From positions 1 to 64,000 of the forward strand of contig NZ_LNYZ01000002.1 of assembly GCF_001468065.1 (NCBI RefSeq): DNA of 64,000 nucleotides. The letters are read 5' to 3'. The DNA comes from Legionella steigerwaltii. GTDB lineage: Bacteria > Pseudomonadota > Gammaproteobacteria > Legionellales > Legionellaceae. The notes below the pieces were generated by a model, which was given only the letters and a program-made list of their open reading frames with translations, was not told where the DNA came from and searched no databases. A program made the translations under genes and the position numbers. The number at the start of each line of letters is the position of its first letter. The stretch's first letter is position 1. Below are positions 29,668-38,934 of the stretch, piece by piece.

Positions 29668-30003
29668 ATGCAATCACTTAAAACTTTTTTTTACGCAAGT
29701 ATATTAAGTATTCTGATCTCACCCGCATATGCCTCTCAATTTATAGCCAGTTGTTGCAGTGGCATGGGCGGAATTAGTTATTGTGACTCATCAGCTGGTC
29801 GGCTTGTATGTAAAAATGGTTTTTATTCCACATGCTATTGCACACCACATGCGGTAATGGATTTACAACTCTTTCGAGGTTGCTGTTTATGGAAAGGCGG
29901 TCCTGTTACCACTTATAGTATAACAGGGTTCGTTGTATGTAATGATGGTTCTGTATCTGAAGAATGCTCTTTGCGGCCAGAAGAGAAAATTGCAGCTTGG
30001 TAA
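29668..30003 (+). CDS. Small secreted protein with CCSG cysteine module
   Basis: A 111-residue protein with a signal peptide (about residues 1-22, ending PAYA). The mature part contains SCCSGMGGISYCDSSAGRLV followed by CKNGFYSTCYC, then a second, weaker copy: GCCLWKGGPVTTYSITGF with VCNDGSVSEEC. The CC-x-x-(H/M/K)GG...G...C.(D/N)G....C order is the same as in the two modules of the protein at 57850-58332, so the two genes encode one family. Disulfide-stabilised periplasmic or exported proteins are likely. No function is known to me. Confidence 0.78.
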   Translation: MQSLKTFFYASILSILISPAYASQFIASCCSGMGGISYCDSSAGRLVCKNGFYSTCYCTPHAVMDLQLFRGCCLWKGGPVTTYSITGFVVCNDGSVSEECSLRPEEKIAAW

Positions 30004-30064
30004 ACTTCCGATATATACTTCATGGTTTTTGCTAATCTGTGAAGTATAATCATCAGGAACACAC

Positions 30065-30862
30065 ATGCTCGACCAGATCCAATCTACTATCACTTTATTA
30101 AAGAAACAAAAACCCTTAATACTTTGCCTAACCAATTACGTCACTATGGACTTTATGGCGAATAGCCTTTTGGCTTTGGGGGCTGCACCACTTATGTCTG
30201 AATCTCGAGAAGAAATTGAAGAATTAGCCAATCTCAGCCAAGCCATATACGTCAATATAGGTACTGTAGATGATGTATTTATGGAAAAAGCCCTATTCGC
30301 AGCCCAGGTTGCAAACTCTATAGGTAAACCGTTAATTCTTGATCCTGTTGGTGCAGGTGCAAGCAAACTCCGCACCTCATCAGCAATGAAATTACTTCCT
30401 TATGCTCAAGTTATCAGAGGAAATGCTAGTGAAATCCTGTCATTAGCTGGTTCAAATGGGACGACAAAAGGAGTTGAAAGTGCAGATACAGTAACCACTG
30501 CAATTCAAAGTGCGCAATTGTTGGCGCAGTCGCAAAAAACAGTAGTGATCAGCGGGCCTGAAGATTTTATAACGAATGGAATAGAGAATAAAATCCTGCC
30601 ATTTGGTTCCAGCTTTATGCCACTTATTACTGGAATGGGTTGTACAATGACTGCCGTTCTTAGCGCATTTATTGCGTGTCATTCCGATTATTTTCAAGCG
30701 ACCATCCAGGCTACTGCTTATTTTGGTTTATGCGGGCAATTAGCTCATAAGCAAGCAAACGCACCGGCCTCATTCAAACAGGCATTTATAGACAATCTGT
30801 TTCACCCTGACTGGTCTTTAATGTCACAAACAATTGAGAGAGTATCGCAAAATGCACTATAA
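30065..30862 (+). CDS. thiM: Hydroxyethylthiazole kinase ThiM
   Basis: A 265-residue ThiM phosphorylating 4-methyl-5-(2-hydroxyethyl)thiazole for thiamine salvage. Family motifs are CLTNYVTMDFMANSLLALGA, LILDPVGAGAS and ITGMGCTMTAVLSAF. It is followed by thiD with an 11-base overlap. I looked for a TPP riboswitch upstream, but only 61 bases separate it from the previous gene and the THI-box consensus is not visible. Confidence 0.95.
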   Translation: MLDQIQSTITLLKKQKPLILCLTNYVTMDFMANSLLALGAAPLMSESREEIEELANLSQAIYVNIGTVDDVFMEKALFAAQVANSIGKPLILDPVGAGASKLRTSSAMKLLPYAQVIRGNASEILSLAGSNGTTKGVESADTVTTAIQSAQLLAQSQKTVVISGPEDFITNGIENKILPFGSSFMPLITGMGCTMTAVLSAFIACHSDYFQATIQATAYFGLCGQLAHKQANAPASFKQAFIDNLFHPDWSLMSQTIERVSQNAL

Positions 30863-31673
30863 AGCATTATCTATAGCAGGATTTGATGGTTCTGGTGGCG
30901 CAGGAATTCAAGCAGATCTCAAAACCTTTTCTGCTTTAGGATGTTATGGTATGACTGTTCTTACCGCCTTACCAATACAAAACACTTGCGGTGTCAGACA
31001 CTGCTACAACATTCCATTGCAAGCTATAGAAGATCAGCTTAACACTCTGTTTGATGACATTAAACCCGACAGTATAAAACTAGGTATGCTCTTTAATAGC
31101 GAAATCATTGAGCTGGTTTCCGCATTTCTTAAAAAAAGAGCAATAGATATTCCTATTATTATTGATCCTGTAACTGTAGCGAAAAGTGGTGATCCTTTAT
31201 TATTGCCTGAAGCTGTAAATTCATTGATTACTCGACTGATGCCACTTGCTACGTTAATTACCCCTAATCTTCCTGAAGCAGCAACATTCACAGGAATGAA
31301 TGCAAACAATGAAGAAGAAATGTTAGATGTCGCTAAAAAGCTACTTGATTTTGGTCCGAGGAATGTTCTGCTCAAAGGCGGACATCTGCAATCCCAGGAG
31401 TCGAATGACTTATTAATAGGAATAAACGGAGATACTCATTGGTTTGCGAGTCCAAGAATTGACTCTAAAAATACTCATGGCACTGGATGCACCCTTTCCG
31501 CAGCAATAGCAGCTTGTCTTGCTCAAAAAATTGATTTAATCACATCATGTCGCATTGCAAAAAATTATTTATTCCATGCAATACACGCGGCAAAAGAAGA
31601 GAGTGTTGGTATGGGAAATGGCCCCGTACACCATTTTTATCATCTTTGGCCAGTGCAATTATTAGATATTTAA
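30852..31673 (+). CDS. thiD: Hydroxymethylpyrimidine (phosphomethylpyrimidine) kinase ThiD
   Basis: A 273-residue ribokinase-fold enzyme that phosphorylates HMP and HMP-P. Motifs are SIAGFDGSGGAGIQADLKTF, IIIDPVTVAKSGDPLL, LITPNLPEAATFTG, LLKGGH and the ATP-site THGTGCTLSAAIAA. The usual D of SIAGSDSSGGAG-type motifs is retained as FDGSGG. I chose the ATG at 30852, which removes six residues of the longer frame and starts as MHYKALSIAG. ThiM and ThiD form a thiamine-precursor salvage pair; thiE is not present. Confidence 0.95.
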   Translation: MHYKALSIAGFDGSGGAGIQADLKTFSALGCYGMTVLTALPIQNTCGVRHCYNIPLQAIEDQLNTLFDDIKPDSIKLGMLFNSEIIELVSAFLKKRAIDIPIIIDPVTVAKSGDPLLLPEAVNSLITRLMPLATLITPNLPEAATFTGMNANNEEEMLDVAKKLLDFGPRNVLLKGGHLQSQESNDLLIGINGDTHWFASPRIDSKNTHGTGCTLSAAIAACLAQKIDLITSCRIAKNYLFHAIHAAKEESVGMGNGPVHHFYHLWPVQLLDI

Positions 31674-31691
31674 AAAATAGCTTGGTTTTTT

Positions 31692-31770
31692 GTAGCCTGG
31701 GTGAAGCGAAGCATAACCCGGGAATCTGTAATAGGGAAACCCGGGTTACGCTTCGCTTCACCCAGGCTAC
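31692..31770. repeat. Family-1 palindromic repeat, copy I
   Basis: The arms contain GTGAAGCGAAGCATAACCCGGG and CCCGGGTTACGCTTCGCTTC (the former shown in two joined halves: GTGAAGCGAAG, CATAACCCGGG). The G-to-T change before AACCC is matched by the C-to-A change in the other arm. It lies between convergent thiD and the ligase-like gene. Confidence 0.93.
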
Positions 31771-31791
31771 AAAGTATCCAAACAACAATTC

Positions 31792-33042
31792 TTAAGAATT
31801 GACACTGAGGTCATATTTATTCTTAACTAATGTGTTGAGAACTACACGTTCTTCATTTTTTTCAATTAATTCACCAAAACACAATGCGCTGAAAAGAATT
31901 AATAAATAGCCTATTGTTGAATAGCAAAATACAGTATCTGAAAAAGATAAGATACAAAAAGAAACCAGAAGGCCTAAAAGGAATGGTTTCATTTTATTTA
32001 ACTGCATTGTAGTAATAAATAGCGTGCCTATAAAAAAAAGGAAAAGAACAATCCCTACTAAACCAAGTTCTGACAAGGTCAGCCAATATTGACTATGGGG
32101 CTCATTAAGCTTATGGCCCCAAGAAGGAATAGGTTGATCTTTAACAAAGTTATACTGAAATCCTCCGGTACCCACTCCTAAAATTGGATGCTTTTCAAAT
32201 AAAGATTGGGCATATTGATGAAACTGGATTCTAAAACCTAAGGAGGTGTTCGCCTGATTGTTTTGCAAGAGTTTGATTTCATTAATCATTGAAAGAGTTC
32301 TATCTTGCATTACGGGACTTAGAGTATAAACCAAACAAATTGCCCCAAAAAATACCACCATCCCTAATAGTGCTTTTTTGGGTGTAAATTTTTGTAAGAT
32401 AACCAAGGACATTAAAATTCCATAAGTAACATAGCCTGTTCTTCCAGTATTAATAAATAATATTTGATAACTTCCCACTAATATCATAAGTAAGTAAAAA
32501 AAGCGCATCCAACTGCTTTTATTATTCTCTAATACTAAAATTAGGGCAAAATAAACTCCTAAGGCAATCATAAAACCAGTAACGATATGATTGTAAAAAA
32601 TATATCCCGGATCTTCAGTATTTATCACAAAAAGTTGTATCTCCTTAAGACATGAAAGAATGCTGGTGAGTAACATCACCAATATATAAGAATTTAAAAC
32701 CCATAGTCTTGTCTTTGGTTTAACAAACCCCACAGCAAGAATGGGTAAGAAAATGAGTTTAGAATATTTATCAATAACATTATATTGTAAGGAAAATGGA
32801 GCTTGAGACCAGAAACAAGCAATAAGGACAAACAAAAACAAAACAAGTGCGGAACGAGCCCATAATGTATTAAATGCATAAGGTAAAAATTGTCTGTAAT
32901 AAGGAGTTAATAGCAAAGCAAGCAAGCTTAATATCAATAAAATTGATTTAATACTGCTACTTATAGGAATAAAAAAGACCAATAAAACAAGAAAGGTTGG
33001 TGCAATTAAATTAATTTTTCCTTCTAGGAAGCTTCGTATCAA
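31792..33042 (-). CDS. O-antigen ligase / Wzy-type membrane protein
   Basis: A 416-residue protein with about ten to twelve membrane helices. The large periplasmic loop contains the Wzy_C/WaaL-type features GFRIQFHQYAQSLFEKHPILG, GVGTGGFQYNF and the conserved histidine in LNEPHSQYWLTLSELG. Members ligate O-antigen to lipid A-core or polymerise O-units; I cannot decide between them. The start is a TTG overlapping the stop of the preceding glycosyltransferase gene (TTGA), with no in-frame ATG nearby, so translational coupling is probable. Confidence 0.82.
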   Translation of the reverse strand: MIRSFLEGKINLIAPTFLVLLVFFIPISSSIKSILLILSLLALLLTPYYRQFLPYAFNTLWARSALVLFLFVLIACFWSQAPFSLQYNVIDKYSKLIFLPILAVGFVKPKTRLWVLNSYILVMLLTSILSCLKEIQLFVINTEDPGYIFYNHIVTGFMIALGVYFALILVLENNKSSWMRFFYLLMILVGSYQILFINTGRTGYVTYGILMSLVILQKFTPKKALLGMVVFFGAICLVYTLSPVMQDRTLSMINEIKLLQNNQANTSLGFRIQFHQYAQSLFEKHPILGVGTGGFQYNFVKDQPIPSWGHKLNEPHSQYWLTLSELGLVGIVLFLFFIGTLFITTMQLNKMKPFLLGLLVSFCILSFSDTVFCYSTIGYLLILFSALCFGELIEKNEERVVLNTLVKNKYDLSVNS

Positions 33043-33827
33043 ATTAATTCCTCTGCACTTTTTGCCAAAGAAGGCAATTGTTCCATATCAATATCTTGAT
33101 ACAATTGCTTAATGCCACGATAAAAAGTTCCTTGTGCATTAAATACTGCAAATAAAAAACCTATTCTGCCATCCAAAAAACCACATTGCAAGATATAGCA
33201 TCTGAAGAACATCCATGAAGTACTTGCCAGCGTTTTTATAAAGCTGGGAGTTCTTTTCTTTTGTATATATGTTTTTGCACTATAAGATGAATATTTATTC
33301 ATTTTATAAAGCACGTGACTTACATCTTTAAATGAATGATGCATAATAGTATTTTTGATTTTACCAATCCGAACTCCCTCTGGAAGCACTATTTTTTCAT
33401 GCACAATATCGTTGCTAAAATGTGCATTAGCTCGTTTAAAAAGACGAATGTGACGCTTAGGACTTGAAGAATACTTTAGTGGTTGATTATAAAAATACAT
33501 TTGAATTGCTATCCTGAAAGCATCTGCTGCATCGGATGCCATAGCATCTATGATTTCTCGTTGCAATTCCTCACTCACTGACTCATCAGCATCAAGATTC
33601 AATATCCAATCACCATGAGCTTTCGATAATGCTCTTTGTTTTTGAGCACCATAGCCAGGCCAGTCAGTAGAGAAAACGTGTTCGGTATATTCTTTGGCAA
33701 TGGCAACTGTTTTATCGGTGCTTCCCGAATCCAGAACAATTATTTCGTCAGCAAATCGAACGGATTCGAGACACCTTCTAATATTCCTCTCTTCATTTTT
33801 GGTTATTATTGTTACAGTCAACGTCAT
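33039..33827 (-). CDS. Family 2 glycosyltransferase (WaaE/KdtX-like)
   Basis: A 262-residue GT-A glycosyltransferase. The N-terminal TVTIITKNEERNIRRCLESV and LDSGSTDKT identify GT2, and the metal-binding motif is DADE (79-82 in LNLDADES). It resembles lipopolysaccharide-core beta-glycosyltransferases of the WaaE type. A soluble or membrane-associated enzyme at the cytoplasmic face is expected. It begins directly after the clpA stop and overlaps the O-antigen-ligase-like gene, which supports an LPS role. Confidence 0.87.
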   Translation of the reverse strand: MTLTVTIITKNEERNIRRCLESVRFADEIIVLDSGSTDKTVAIAKEYTEHVFSTDWPGYGAQKQRALSKAHGDWILNLDADESVSEELQREIIDAMASDAADAFRIAIQMYFYNQPLKYSSSPKRHIRLFKRANAHFSNDIVHEKIVLPEGVRIGKIKNTIMHHSFKDVSHVLYKMNKYSSYSAKTYIQKKRTPSFIKTLASTSWMFFRCYILQCGFLDGRIGFLFAVFNAQGTFYRGIKQLYQDIDMEQLPSLAKSAEELI

Positions 33828-36092
33828 TTAAAAAACACCCTCTCTATGATCATGACTATCGAAATGTAACTTACCGTCTTTAACTTTTAAGGTGACATGA
33901 CCACCATGCATTAATTTACCGAATAGCAACTCATCAGCAAGAGGTTTCTTCACATTCTCCTGAATCAGTCTGGCCATTGGTCTAGCCCCCATTACTTTGT
34001 CATAGCCATGTTCAATAAGCCATTCACGAGCCATTTTATCCACATTAAAGGTAACCCCTTTATGGCTTAATTGTTCGTCTAATTCCATAATGAATTTATC
34101 AACTACTAAACCAATCGTTACTGCATCCAATGGAGCAAAATTAATGATCGCGTCAAGTCTGTTTCTAAATTCAGGGCTAAATTGTTTTTTAATTACTTCA
34201 AGGCCATCATTGCTGTTGTCTTGTTGTGAAAAACCGATAGAATTTCGTACTATCTCTCCTGCACCGGCATTAGAAGTCATTACCAGGATGATGTGTCTAA
34301 AGTCTGCTTGACGACCATTGGTATCGGTTAAAGTGCCATGATCCATGATTTGCAACAACAAATTAAATACATCTGGGTGTGCTTTTTCTATTTCATCGAG
34401 CAACAACACAGCGTGCGGATTTTTAGTCACAGCCTCTGTCAGCAAGCCACCTTGATCATAACCAACATATCCTGGAGGAGCACCAATTAAACGGGAAACT
34501 GTATGTTTTTCCATGTATTCAGACATATCAAAACGGAGTAATTCTATGCCTAAAACATTAGCTAATTGTCGAGTTACCTCTGTTTTTCCAACACCTGTTG
34601 GTCCAGCAAATAAGAAACAACCCACTGGTTTTTGCGGATCTCTCAGACCAGAACGACCTAATTTAATTGCAGAAGCCAATGCTGTAATTGCTTGATCTTG
34701 TCCATAAACTAAAAGCTTTAAATCACGCTCTAAATTACGTAAGGTATCTTTATCACGAGCAGATACTTTCTTAATTGGAATGCGTGCGATTTTTGCAACA
34801 ACACTCTCAATTTCAGTGACACTAATTATTTTTTTACGCTTGCTTGCTGTTAATAAATTTTGATAGGCACCTGCTTCATCAACAACATCAATTGCTTTAT
34901 CGGGCAAAAATCGGTCATTAATGTATTTTGCAGACAACTCAGCAGCAGCTTTTAATGCAGGAATCGTGAATTTCACGCCATGATGTTCTTCCAATCGCCC
35001 TTTTAACCCTTTCAATATTTCAAAAGTTTCATCTACTGTAGGCTCTGGAATATCAATTTTTTGGAAGCGTCTTGCTAAGGCTCTGTCTTTTTCAAAAATA
35101 CCTCGGTATTCCTGATATGTTGTAGAACCAATGCATTTTAACTCACCATTTGCCAGCAAGGGTTTAATTAGATTTGATGCATCCATAACACCACCTGATG
35201 CTGCACCAGCGCCAATAATAGTATGAATTTCATCAATAAATAGAACGGCCCCTTCCTGTTGTCCTAATTGTTTTAACACTGCTTTTAATCGTTTTTCAAA
35301 ATCACCACGGTATTTAGTACCAGCAAGTAACGCACCCAAATCAAGTGAGTAGACGATACAGTCACGGATCGCATCGGGTATTTCACCATCCACTATACGC
35401 CGAGCGAGACCCTCCGCAATTGCGGTTTTTCCAACCCCTGCTTCACCAACGAGTAATGGGTTATTTTTCCTACGACGACACAAGACCTGAATTGTACGTT
35501 GTATTTCTTCATGACGTCCGATTAAAGGATCAATCTTTCCTTGTTTTGCACGTCTGTTAAGGTTTGTACAATAGCTTTCTAAAGGTGACTCATTACCTTC
35601 TGACGAACCCATATCATCTTCCATGGAGTTCATGTTTTCATGCATGTCATTGTTTTGATATTTAGACACACCATGAGAAATATAATTAATCACATCAAGT
35701 CGTGTGATATTCTCACGACGTAAAAAATAAACTGCCTGGCTTTCTTGCTCACTAAAAATTGCTGCTAAAACGTTAGCTCCAGTTACCTCAGTTTTTCCTG
35801 CAGATTGGACATGAAATACTGCGCGTTGTAATACACGTTGAAAACCTAAAGTAGGCTGGGTTTCTCTATCTAATTCATCTTCAGGAATTCTAGGAGTAGT
35901 TTCATCAATAAACTCAATTAAATCACGACGGAGTGCTTCAATATTTGCATCACAGGCCTGTAATACACTTCCAGCCGCGGGGTTATCAAGCAATGACAAC
36001 AACAAATGCTCAACGGTCATAAATTCATGACGTTTCTCTTTTGCTTCCTTGAAAGCTAAATTCAAGGTGAATTCAAGTTCTTTATTTAACAT
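33828..36092 (-). CDS. clpA: ATP-dependent Clp protease ATPase subunit ClpA
   Basis: A 754-residue Hsp100 unfoldase. It has a Clp N-domain (1-145), then two AAA+ modules with Walker [10 protein letters not shown] (near 215) and GPTGVGKTE (near 496), and Walker [11 protein letters not shown] and [11 protein letters not shown]. The ClpP-docking IGF loop (NSIGFSQQD) is present. It feeds unfolded substrates to ClpP; N-end-rule substrates come through ClpS, encoded 30 bases upstream. RBS GAGGAG. clpP is not in the window. Confidence 0.97.
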   Translation of the reverse strand: MLNKELEFTLNLAFKEAKEKRHEFMTVEHLLLSLLDNPAAGSVLQACDANIEALRRDLIEFIDETTPRIPEDELDRETQPTLGFQRVLQRAVFHVQSAGKTEVTGANVLAAIFSEQESQAVYFLRRENITRLDVINYISHGVSKYQNNDMHENMNSMEDDMGSSEGNESPLESYCTNLNRRAKQGKIDPLIGRHEEIQRTIQVLCRRRKNNPLLVGEAGVGKTAIAEGLARRIVDGEIPDAIRDCIVYSLDLGALLAGTKYRGDFEKRLKAVLKQLGQQEGAVLFIDEIHTIIGAGAASGGVMDASNLIKPLLANGELKCIGSTTYQEYRGIFEKDRALARRFQKIDIPEPTVDETFEILKGLKGRLEEHHGVKFTIPALKAAAELSAKYINDRFLPDKAIDVVDEAGAYQNLLTASKRKKIISVTEIESVVAKIARIPIKKVSARDKDTLRNLERDLKLLVYGQDQAITALASAIKLGRSGLRDPQKPVGCFLFAGPTGVGKTEVTRQLANVLGIELLRFDMSEYMEKHTVSRLIGAPPGYVGYDQGGLLTEAVTKNPHAVLLLDEIEKAHPDVFNLLLQIMDHGTLTDTNGRQADFRHIILVMTSNAGAGEIVRNSIGFSQQDNSNDGLEVIKKQFSPEFRNRLDAIINFAPLDAVTIGLVVDKFIMELDEQLSHKGVTFNVDKMAREWLIEHGYDKVMGARPMARLIQENVKKPLADELLFGKLMHGGHVTLKVKDGKLHFDSHDHREGVF

Positions 36093-36122
36093 TGTCGTTG
36101 CTCCTCTTCAGCCCATAGCAAA

Positions 36123-36446
36123 TTACTCGGGTTCCATGCTGGATAGCAATGGGTGCTGATTCATTCTGGCGTACTCATTTACCAGAGCTACTTTTGTTTC
36201 TGCTATATCTCGTGTAAATACCCCGCACACGCCTTTTCCTTGAATATGAACCTGTAACATCACCTGAATTGCAGTCTCTTCATTAAGATGAAAAAAATGC
36301 TTCAGTACATCAACTACAAAATCCATAGGTGTATAATCATCATTAAGCAACACCACCCTGTACTTTCTAGGCACCCTAATCTCTGAGCTCAGTTCCGGCT
36401 CAGCTACTTTATGCCTAACAATTTCCTCTAGATTTTGCCCAGTCAT
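36123..36446 (-). CDS. clpS: ClpA adaptor ClpS
   Basis: A 107-residue N-recognin. The N-end-binding segments are YRVVLLNDDYTPMDFVVDVL and the HIQGKGVCGVFTRDIAETK region, both typical of ClpS. It delivers proteins with bulky hydrophobic N-termini to ClpAP. I chose the ATG at 36446 (MTGQNLEEIV), with GAGG upstream; a TTG three codons earlier is possible. It is co-directional with clpA as in most gammaproteobacteria. Confidence 0.95.
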   Translation of the reverse strand: MTGQNLEEIVRHKVAEPELSSEIRVPRKYRVVLLNDDYTPMDFVVDVLKHFFHLNEETAIQVMLQVHIQGKGVCGVFTRDIAETKVALVNEYARMNQHPLLSSMEPE

Positions 36447-36601
36447 AATATACAACCTCTATATTATTTTTATAGACTCACTATGCACTTTTGGCCAGTA
36501 AAATCAGTTATTTTTAATGAAAAAATTAGCCTTTGAAATAATCAAAAACATATTGGTTAGATAGCATTCATTAAGGCATAAACTGAAAAAAGGTCGAAAT
36601 T

Positions 36602-36678
36602 GTAGCCTAGTAAAGCGAAGTGAACTCAGGAAACTGTCTTCGTACTCCCAAATTACATCGACATGTTACATCGGCTAC
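36602..36678. repeat. Family-1 palindromic repeat, copy J (decayed)
   Basis: The outer ends GTAGCCTAG and GGCTAC and a left-arm remnant (AAAGCGAAGTGAACTCAGG) are recognisable, but the right arm no longer pairs. It is in the 248-base gap between clpS and icd, which otherwise holds only AT-rich DNA and presumably the clpS promoter (TATAAA near 36472 on the minus strand). Confidence 0.6.
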
Positions 36679-36694
36679 ATCATACCCTTACAAT

Positions 36695-37951
36695 TTACAT
36701 ATGCTTAATTATTTCATCTCCAAAACCAGAGCTACTCACTAAAGTAGCGCCAATCATCCCACGCTCAAAATCATAAGTTACAGTCTTGGCAGCTATGGCA
36801 CCTTGCATGCCTTTGATAATTAAATCAGCAGCTTCATTCCAGCCCATATGACGTAACATCATTTCAGCAGAAAGAATAATTGAACCGGGGTTTACTTTAT
36901 TCTTGCCCGCATATTTGGGTGCTGTTCCATGGGTTGCTTCAAATACAGCAACTTTATCACTTATATTCGCGCCTGGAGCAATACCAATACCACCTACTTG
37001 AGCTGCCAAAGCGTCAGAAATATAATCACCGTTTAAATTAAGTGTAGCAATTACGCTGTAATCTTCTGGTCTTAAAAGAATTTGTTGTAAGAACGCATCC
37101 GCAATTACATCATTAATGATGATTTGCTTACCTTTTTTAGGATTCTTGATTTCCATCCAGGGGCCGCCTTCATATTCCTTGGCGCCAAAAACATCACGCG
37201 CAACTTGATAGCCCCAATCTTTAAATGCACCTTCGGTAAATTTCATAATATTTCCTTTATGAACCAAAGTTACCGTATGGCGGTCATTATCAATTGCGTA
37301 TTGGATTGCAGCTCTTACTAAACGCGTGGTTCCTTCTTTAGAAACAGGTTTAATTCCTATACCGCAGTGCTCCGGAAAACGGATTTTTTTAACCCCCATC
37401 TCCTTCATTAAGAATTCAATTACTTTCTTTGCTTCAGGAGTATCTGCTTGCCATTCAATACCTGCATAAATGTCTTCTGAATTTTCCCTAAAAATAACCA
37501 TATCTGTTTTTTCTGGCTCTTTAAGCGGACTTGGAACACCTGTGAAATAACGAATTGGACGTAAACACGTATAGAGATCCATTTCTTGGCGAATTGCCAC
37601 ATTGAGCGAGCGAATTCCACCACCAACTGGAGTCGTTAAGGGGCCTTTAATTGAAACAACATATTTTTGCATCGCATCTAAGGTTTCTTTTGGCAGCCAT
37701 TGATCGGAACCATAAACTTTAGTTGCTTTTTCTCCTGCGTAAACTTCCATCCAGGCAATTTTTCTCTTATCGCCGTATGCTTTCGCAACCGCAGCATCAA
37801 CAACTCGAATCATAGGGGGGGTTACATCAACACCAATACCATCTCCCTCAATAAAAGGGATAATAGGATTATTAGGTACACGAAGTGATAGATCTGAAGC
37901 AACAGTAATCGCTTCACCCTGTGAAGGCACTTTGATTTTATCGTATGTCAT
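36695..37951 (-). CDS. icd: NADP-dependent isocitrate dehydrogenase Icd
   Basis: A 418-residue enzyme of the TCA cycle that converts isocitrate to 2-oxoglutarate and CO2. Motifs are the phosphorylatable serine loop [47 protein letters not shown] and the NADP-binding [21 protein letters not shown] (as separate parts). The ATG at 37951 has GGAG eight bases upstream and gives [12 protein letters not shown]; a longer frame of 20 codons has no support. AceK, the kinase acting on this serine in enteric bacteria, is not in the window. Confidence 0.96.
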   Translation of the reverse strand: MTYDKIKVPSQGEAITVASDLSLRVPNNPIIPFIEGDGIGVDVTPPMIRVVDAAVAKAYGDKRKIAWMEVYAGEKATKVYGSDQWLPKETLDAMQKYVVSIKGPLTTPVGGGIRSLNVAIRQEMDLYTCLRPIRYFTGVPSPLKEPEKTDMVIFRENSEDIYAGIEWQADTPEAKKVIEFLMKEMGVKKIRFPEHCGIGIKPVSKEGTTRLVRAAIQYAIDNDRHTVTLVHKGNIMKFTEGAFKDWGYQVARDVFGAKEYEGGPWMEIKNPKKGKQIIINDVIADAFLQQILLRPEDYSVIATLNLNGDYISDALAAQVGGIGIAPGANISDKVAVFEATHGTAPKYAGKNKVNPGSIILSAEMMLRHMGWNEAADLIIKGMQGAIAAKTVTYDFERGMIGATLVSSSGFGDEIIKHM

Positions 37952-37981
37952 TGACAACTCCGTAAAATTAGAGAAAAGGCA

Positions 37982-38013
37982 ATGATAGCATGTGATAACT
38001 TGGAATCCCAAGT
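37982..38013 (-). promoter_or_regulatory. Predicted icd promoter with overlapping 16-bp palindrome
   Basis: On the minus strand, TTGGGA (38011-38006) and TATCAT (37987-37982) are 18 bases apart, a plausible sigma-70 promoter 31 bases upstream of the icd ATG. The -35 box lies in a perfect palindrome ACTTGGGATTCCAAGT (37998-38013), a possible operator. Confidence 0.45.
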
Positions 38014-38090
38014 ATCATTTCTATTTAATTACTGCACTTGGATGCTTACTAAGCAACCGAATTAAATACCTAGCATTTTATTCGATTGAC

Positions 38091-38789
38091 TTATGCATGT
38101 TGCAACATTTTGATTTGCTCAATCAGTTGATCATATCCTGCCTCAACATTGATATAATCACTTTTTGACAAATAAATAGACAATGATCCATCATCTGTTG
38201 CAGAAGCTTTTTGCAACACTCCATTATAGCCTTTGCTTTTTAAGCGAAGGAAATCATTGATTTTGGTGACTAAATAAAAATTACGAAAATAATTTTCAGG
38301 AATCATATGAATGGCCTGCGCATCATTTTCTAAAGAATTTCCTGGAAGATAATCTTTAAGTGAATAAGATGAGTTATTATGCACGGCAACTACTTTGCCT
38401 TTTGGCAGTAATTGTTTGATTTTACTTGCCAATTTATTTACTTCTTGATGCGCTTGGGGAGTATATTGGCCAAACTGAGATAATGTTTTCTTAATTCCGT
38501 TATCTGTAAAAATACGATTTGGATCAAACTCATAACGTTGGTTATTTAAACGAAATACGATGTTGCGACCTCCAGAATGGACTAAAGTAATAAGACTTCC
38601 GCCTTCCTTTTGAATCACTAATTGAGCTGCTTTTAGAGCCGTTTGTTCATTATGATGCACATGAATATAGGTCTTTCCTCGGCCTACTAAATGCTTAATT
38701 TCTACTTTTTCATCACCAACCATAACAATATGATTCATTGCATAGGCAAATTGGCAAAATAAAAGCGAAACCAGCATTGTGTACTTCAT
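38091..38789 (-). CDS. Secreted protein of unknown function (FDPNRIFT motif)
   Basis: A 232-residue protein with a short signal peptide (MKYTMLVSLLFCQFAYA). The mature region contains HVHHNEQTALKAAQLVI, HSGGRNIVFRLNNQRYEFDP (followed by NRIFTDNGI), and VAVHNNSSYSLKDYL. The His-His-Asn-Glu and His-Asn-Asn clusters could bind metal, and the composition suggests an enzyme rather than a structural protein. I remember proteins with the FDPNRxFT pattern in other bacteria but know no activity. It is a monocistronic gene divergent from rluE. Confidence 0.75.
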   Translation of the reverse strand: MKYTMLVSLLFCQFAYAMNHIVMVGDEKVEIKHLVGRGKTYIHVHHNEQTALKAAQLVIQKEGGSLITLVHSGGRNIVFRLNNQRYEFDPNRIFTDNGIKKTLSQFGQYTPQAHQEVNKLASKIKQLLPKGKVVAVHNNSSYSLKDYLPGNSLENDAQAIHMIPENYFRNFYLVTKINDFLRLKSKGYNGVLQKASATDDGSLSIYLSKSDYINVEAGYDQLIEQIKMLQHA

Positions 38790-38859
38790 AACTCACTTTC
38801 ACCCAAGTGTCATTTTTACAGTGCCGACTATTGTATAATAATTAACCTATAAAAACAAT

Positions 38860-38919
38860 GAGTTGACTGAGGGAATTGCTCGTAATGTAGAAAACACCTA
38901 CTATAAGCGCACTCAACTC
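38860..38919. promoter_or_regulatory. Inverted repeat in rluE leader region
   Basis: GAGTTGACTG (38860-38869) and CACTCAACTC (38910-38919) pair at nine of ten positions, enclosing 40 bases and ending 15 bases before the rluE-like ATG. A TATAAT at 38834-38839 upstream could be the -10 element, which would put the hairpin in the leader mRNA. The TTGACT inside the left arm might instead be a -35 box. Confidence 0.35.
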
Positions 38920-38934
38920 TTTTATAAATAGCTA

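Noticed and set aside
30004..30064. TPP riboswitch in front of thiM
   Set aside because: Only 61 bases are available and the conserved CTGAGA and ACCTGATCTGG-like parts are absent.
31540..31795. Two opposite frames at the end of thiD
   Set aside because: They cover the thiD end and a family-1 repeat; thiD explains the sequence.
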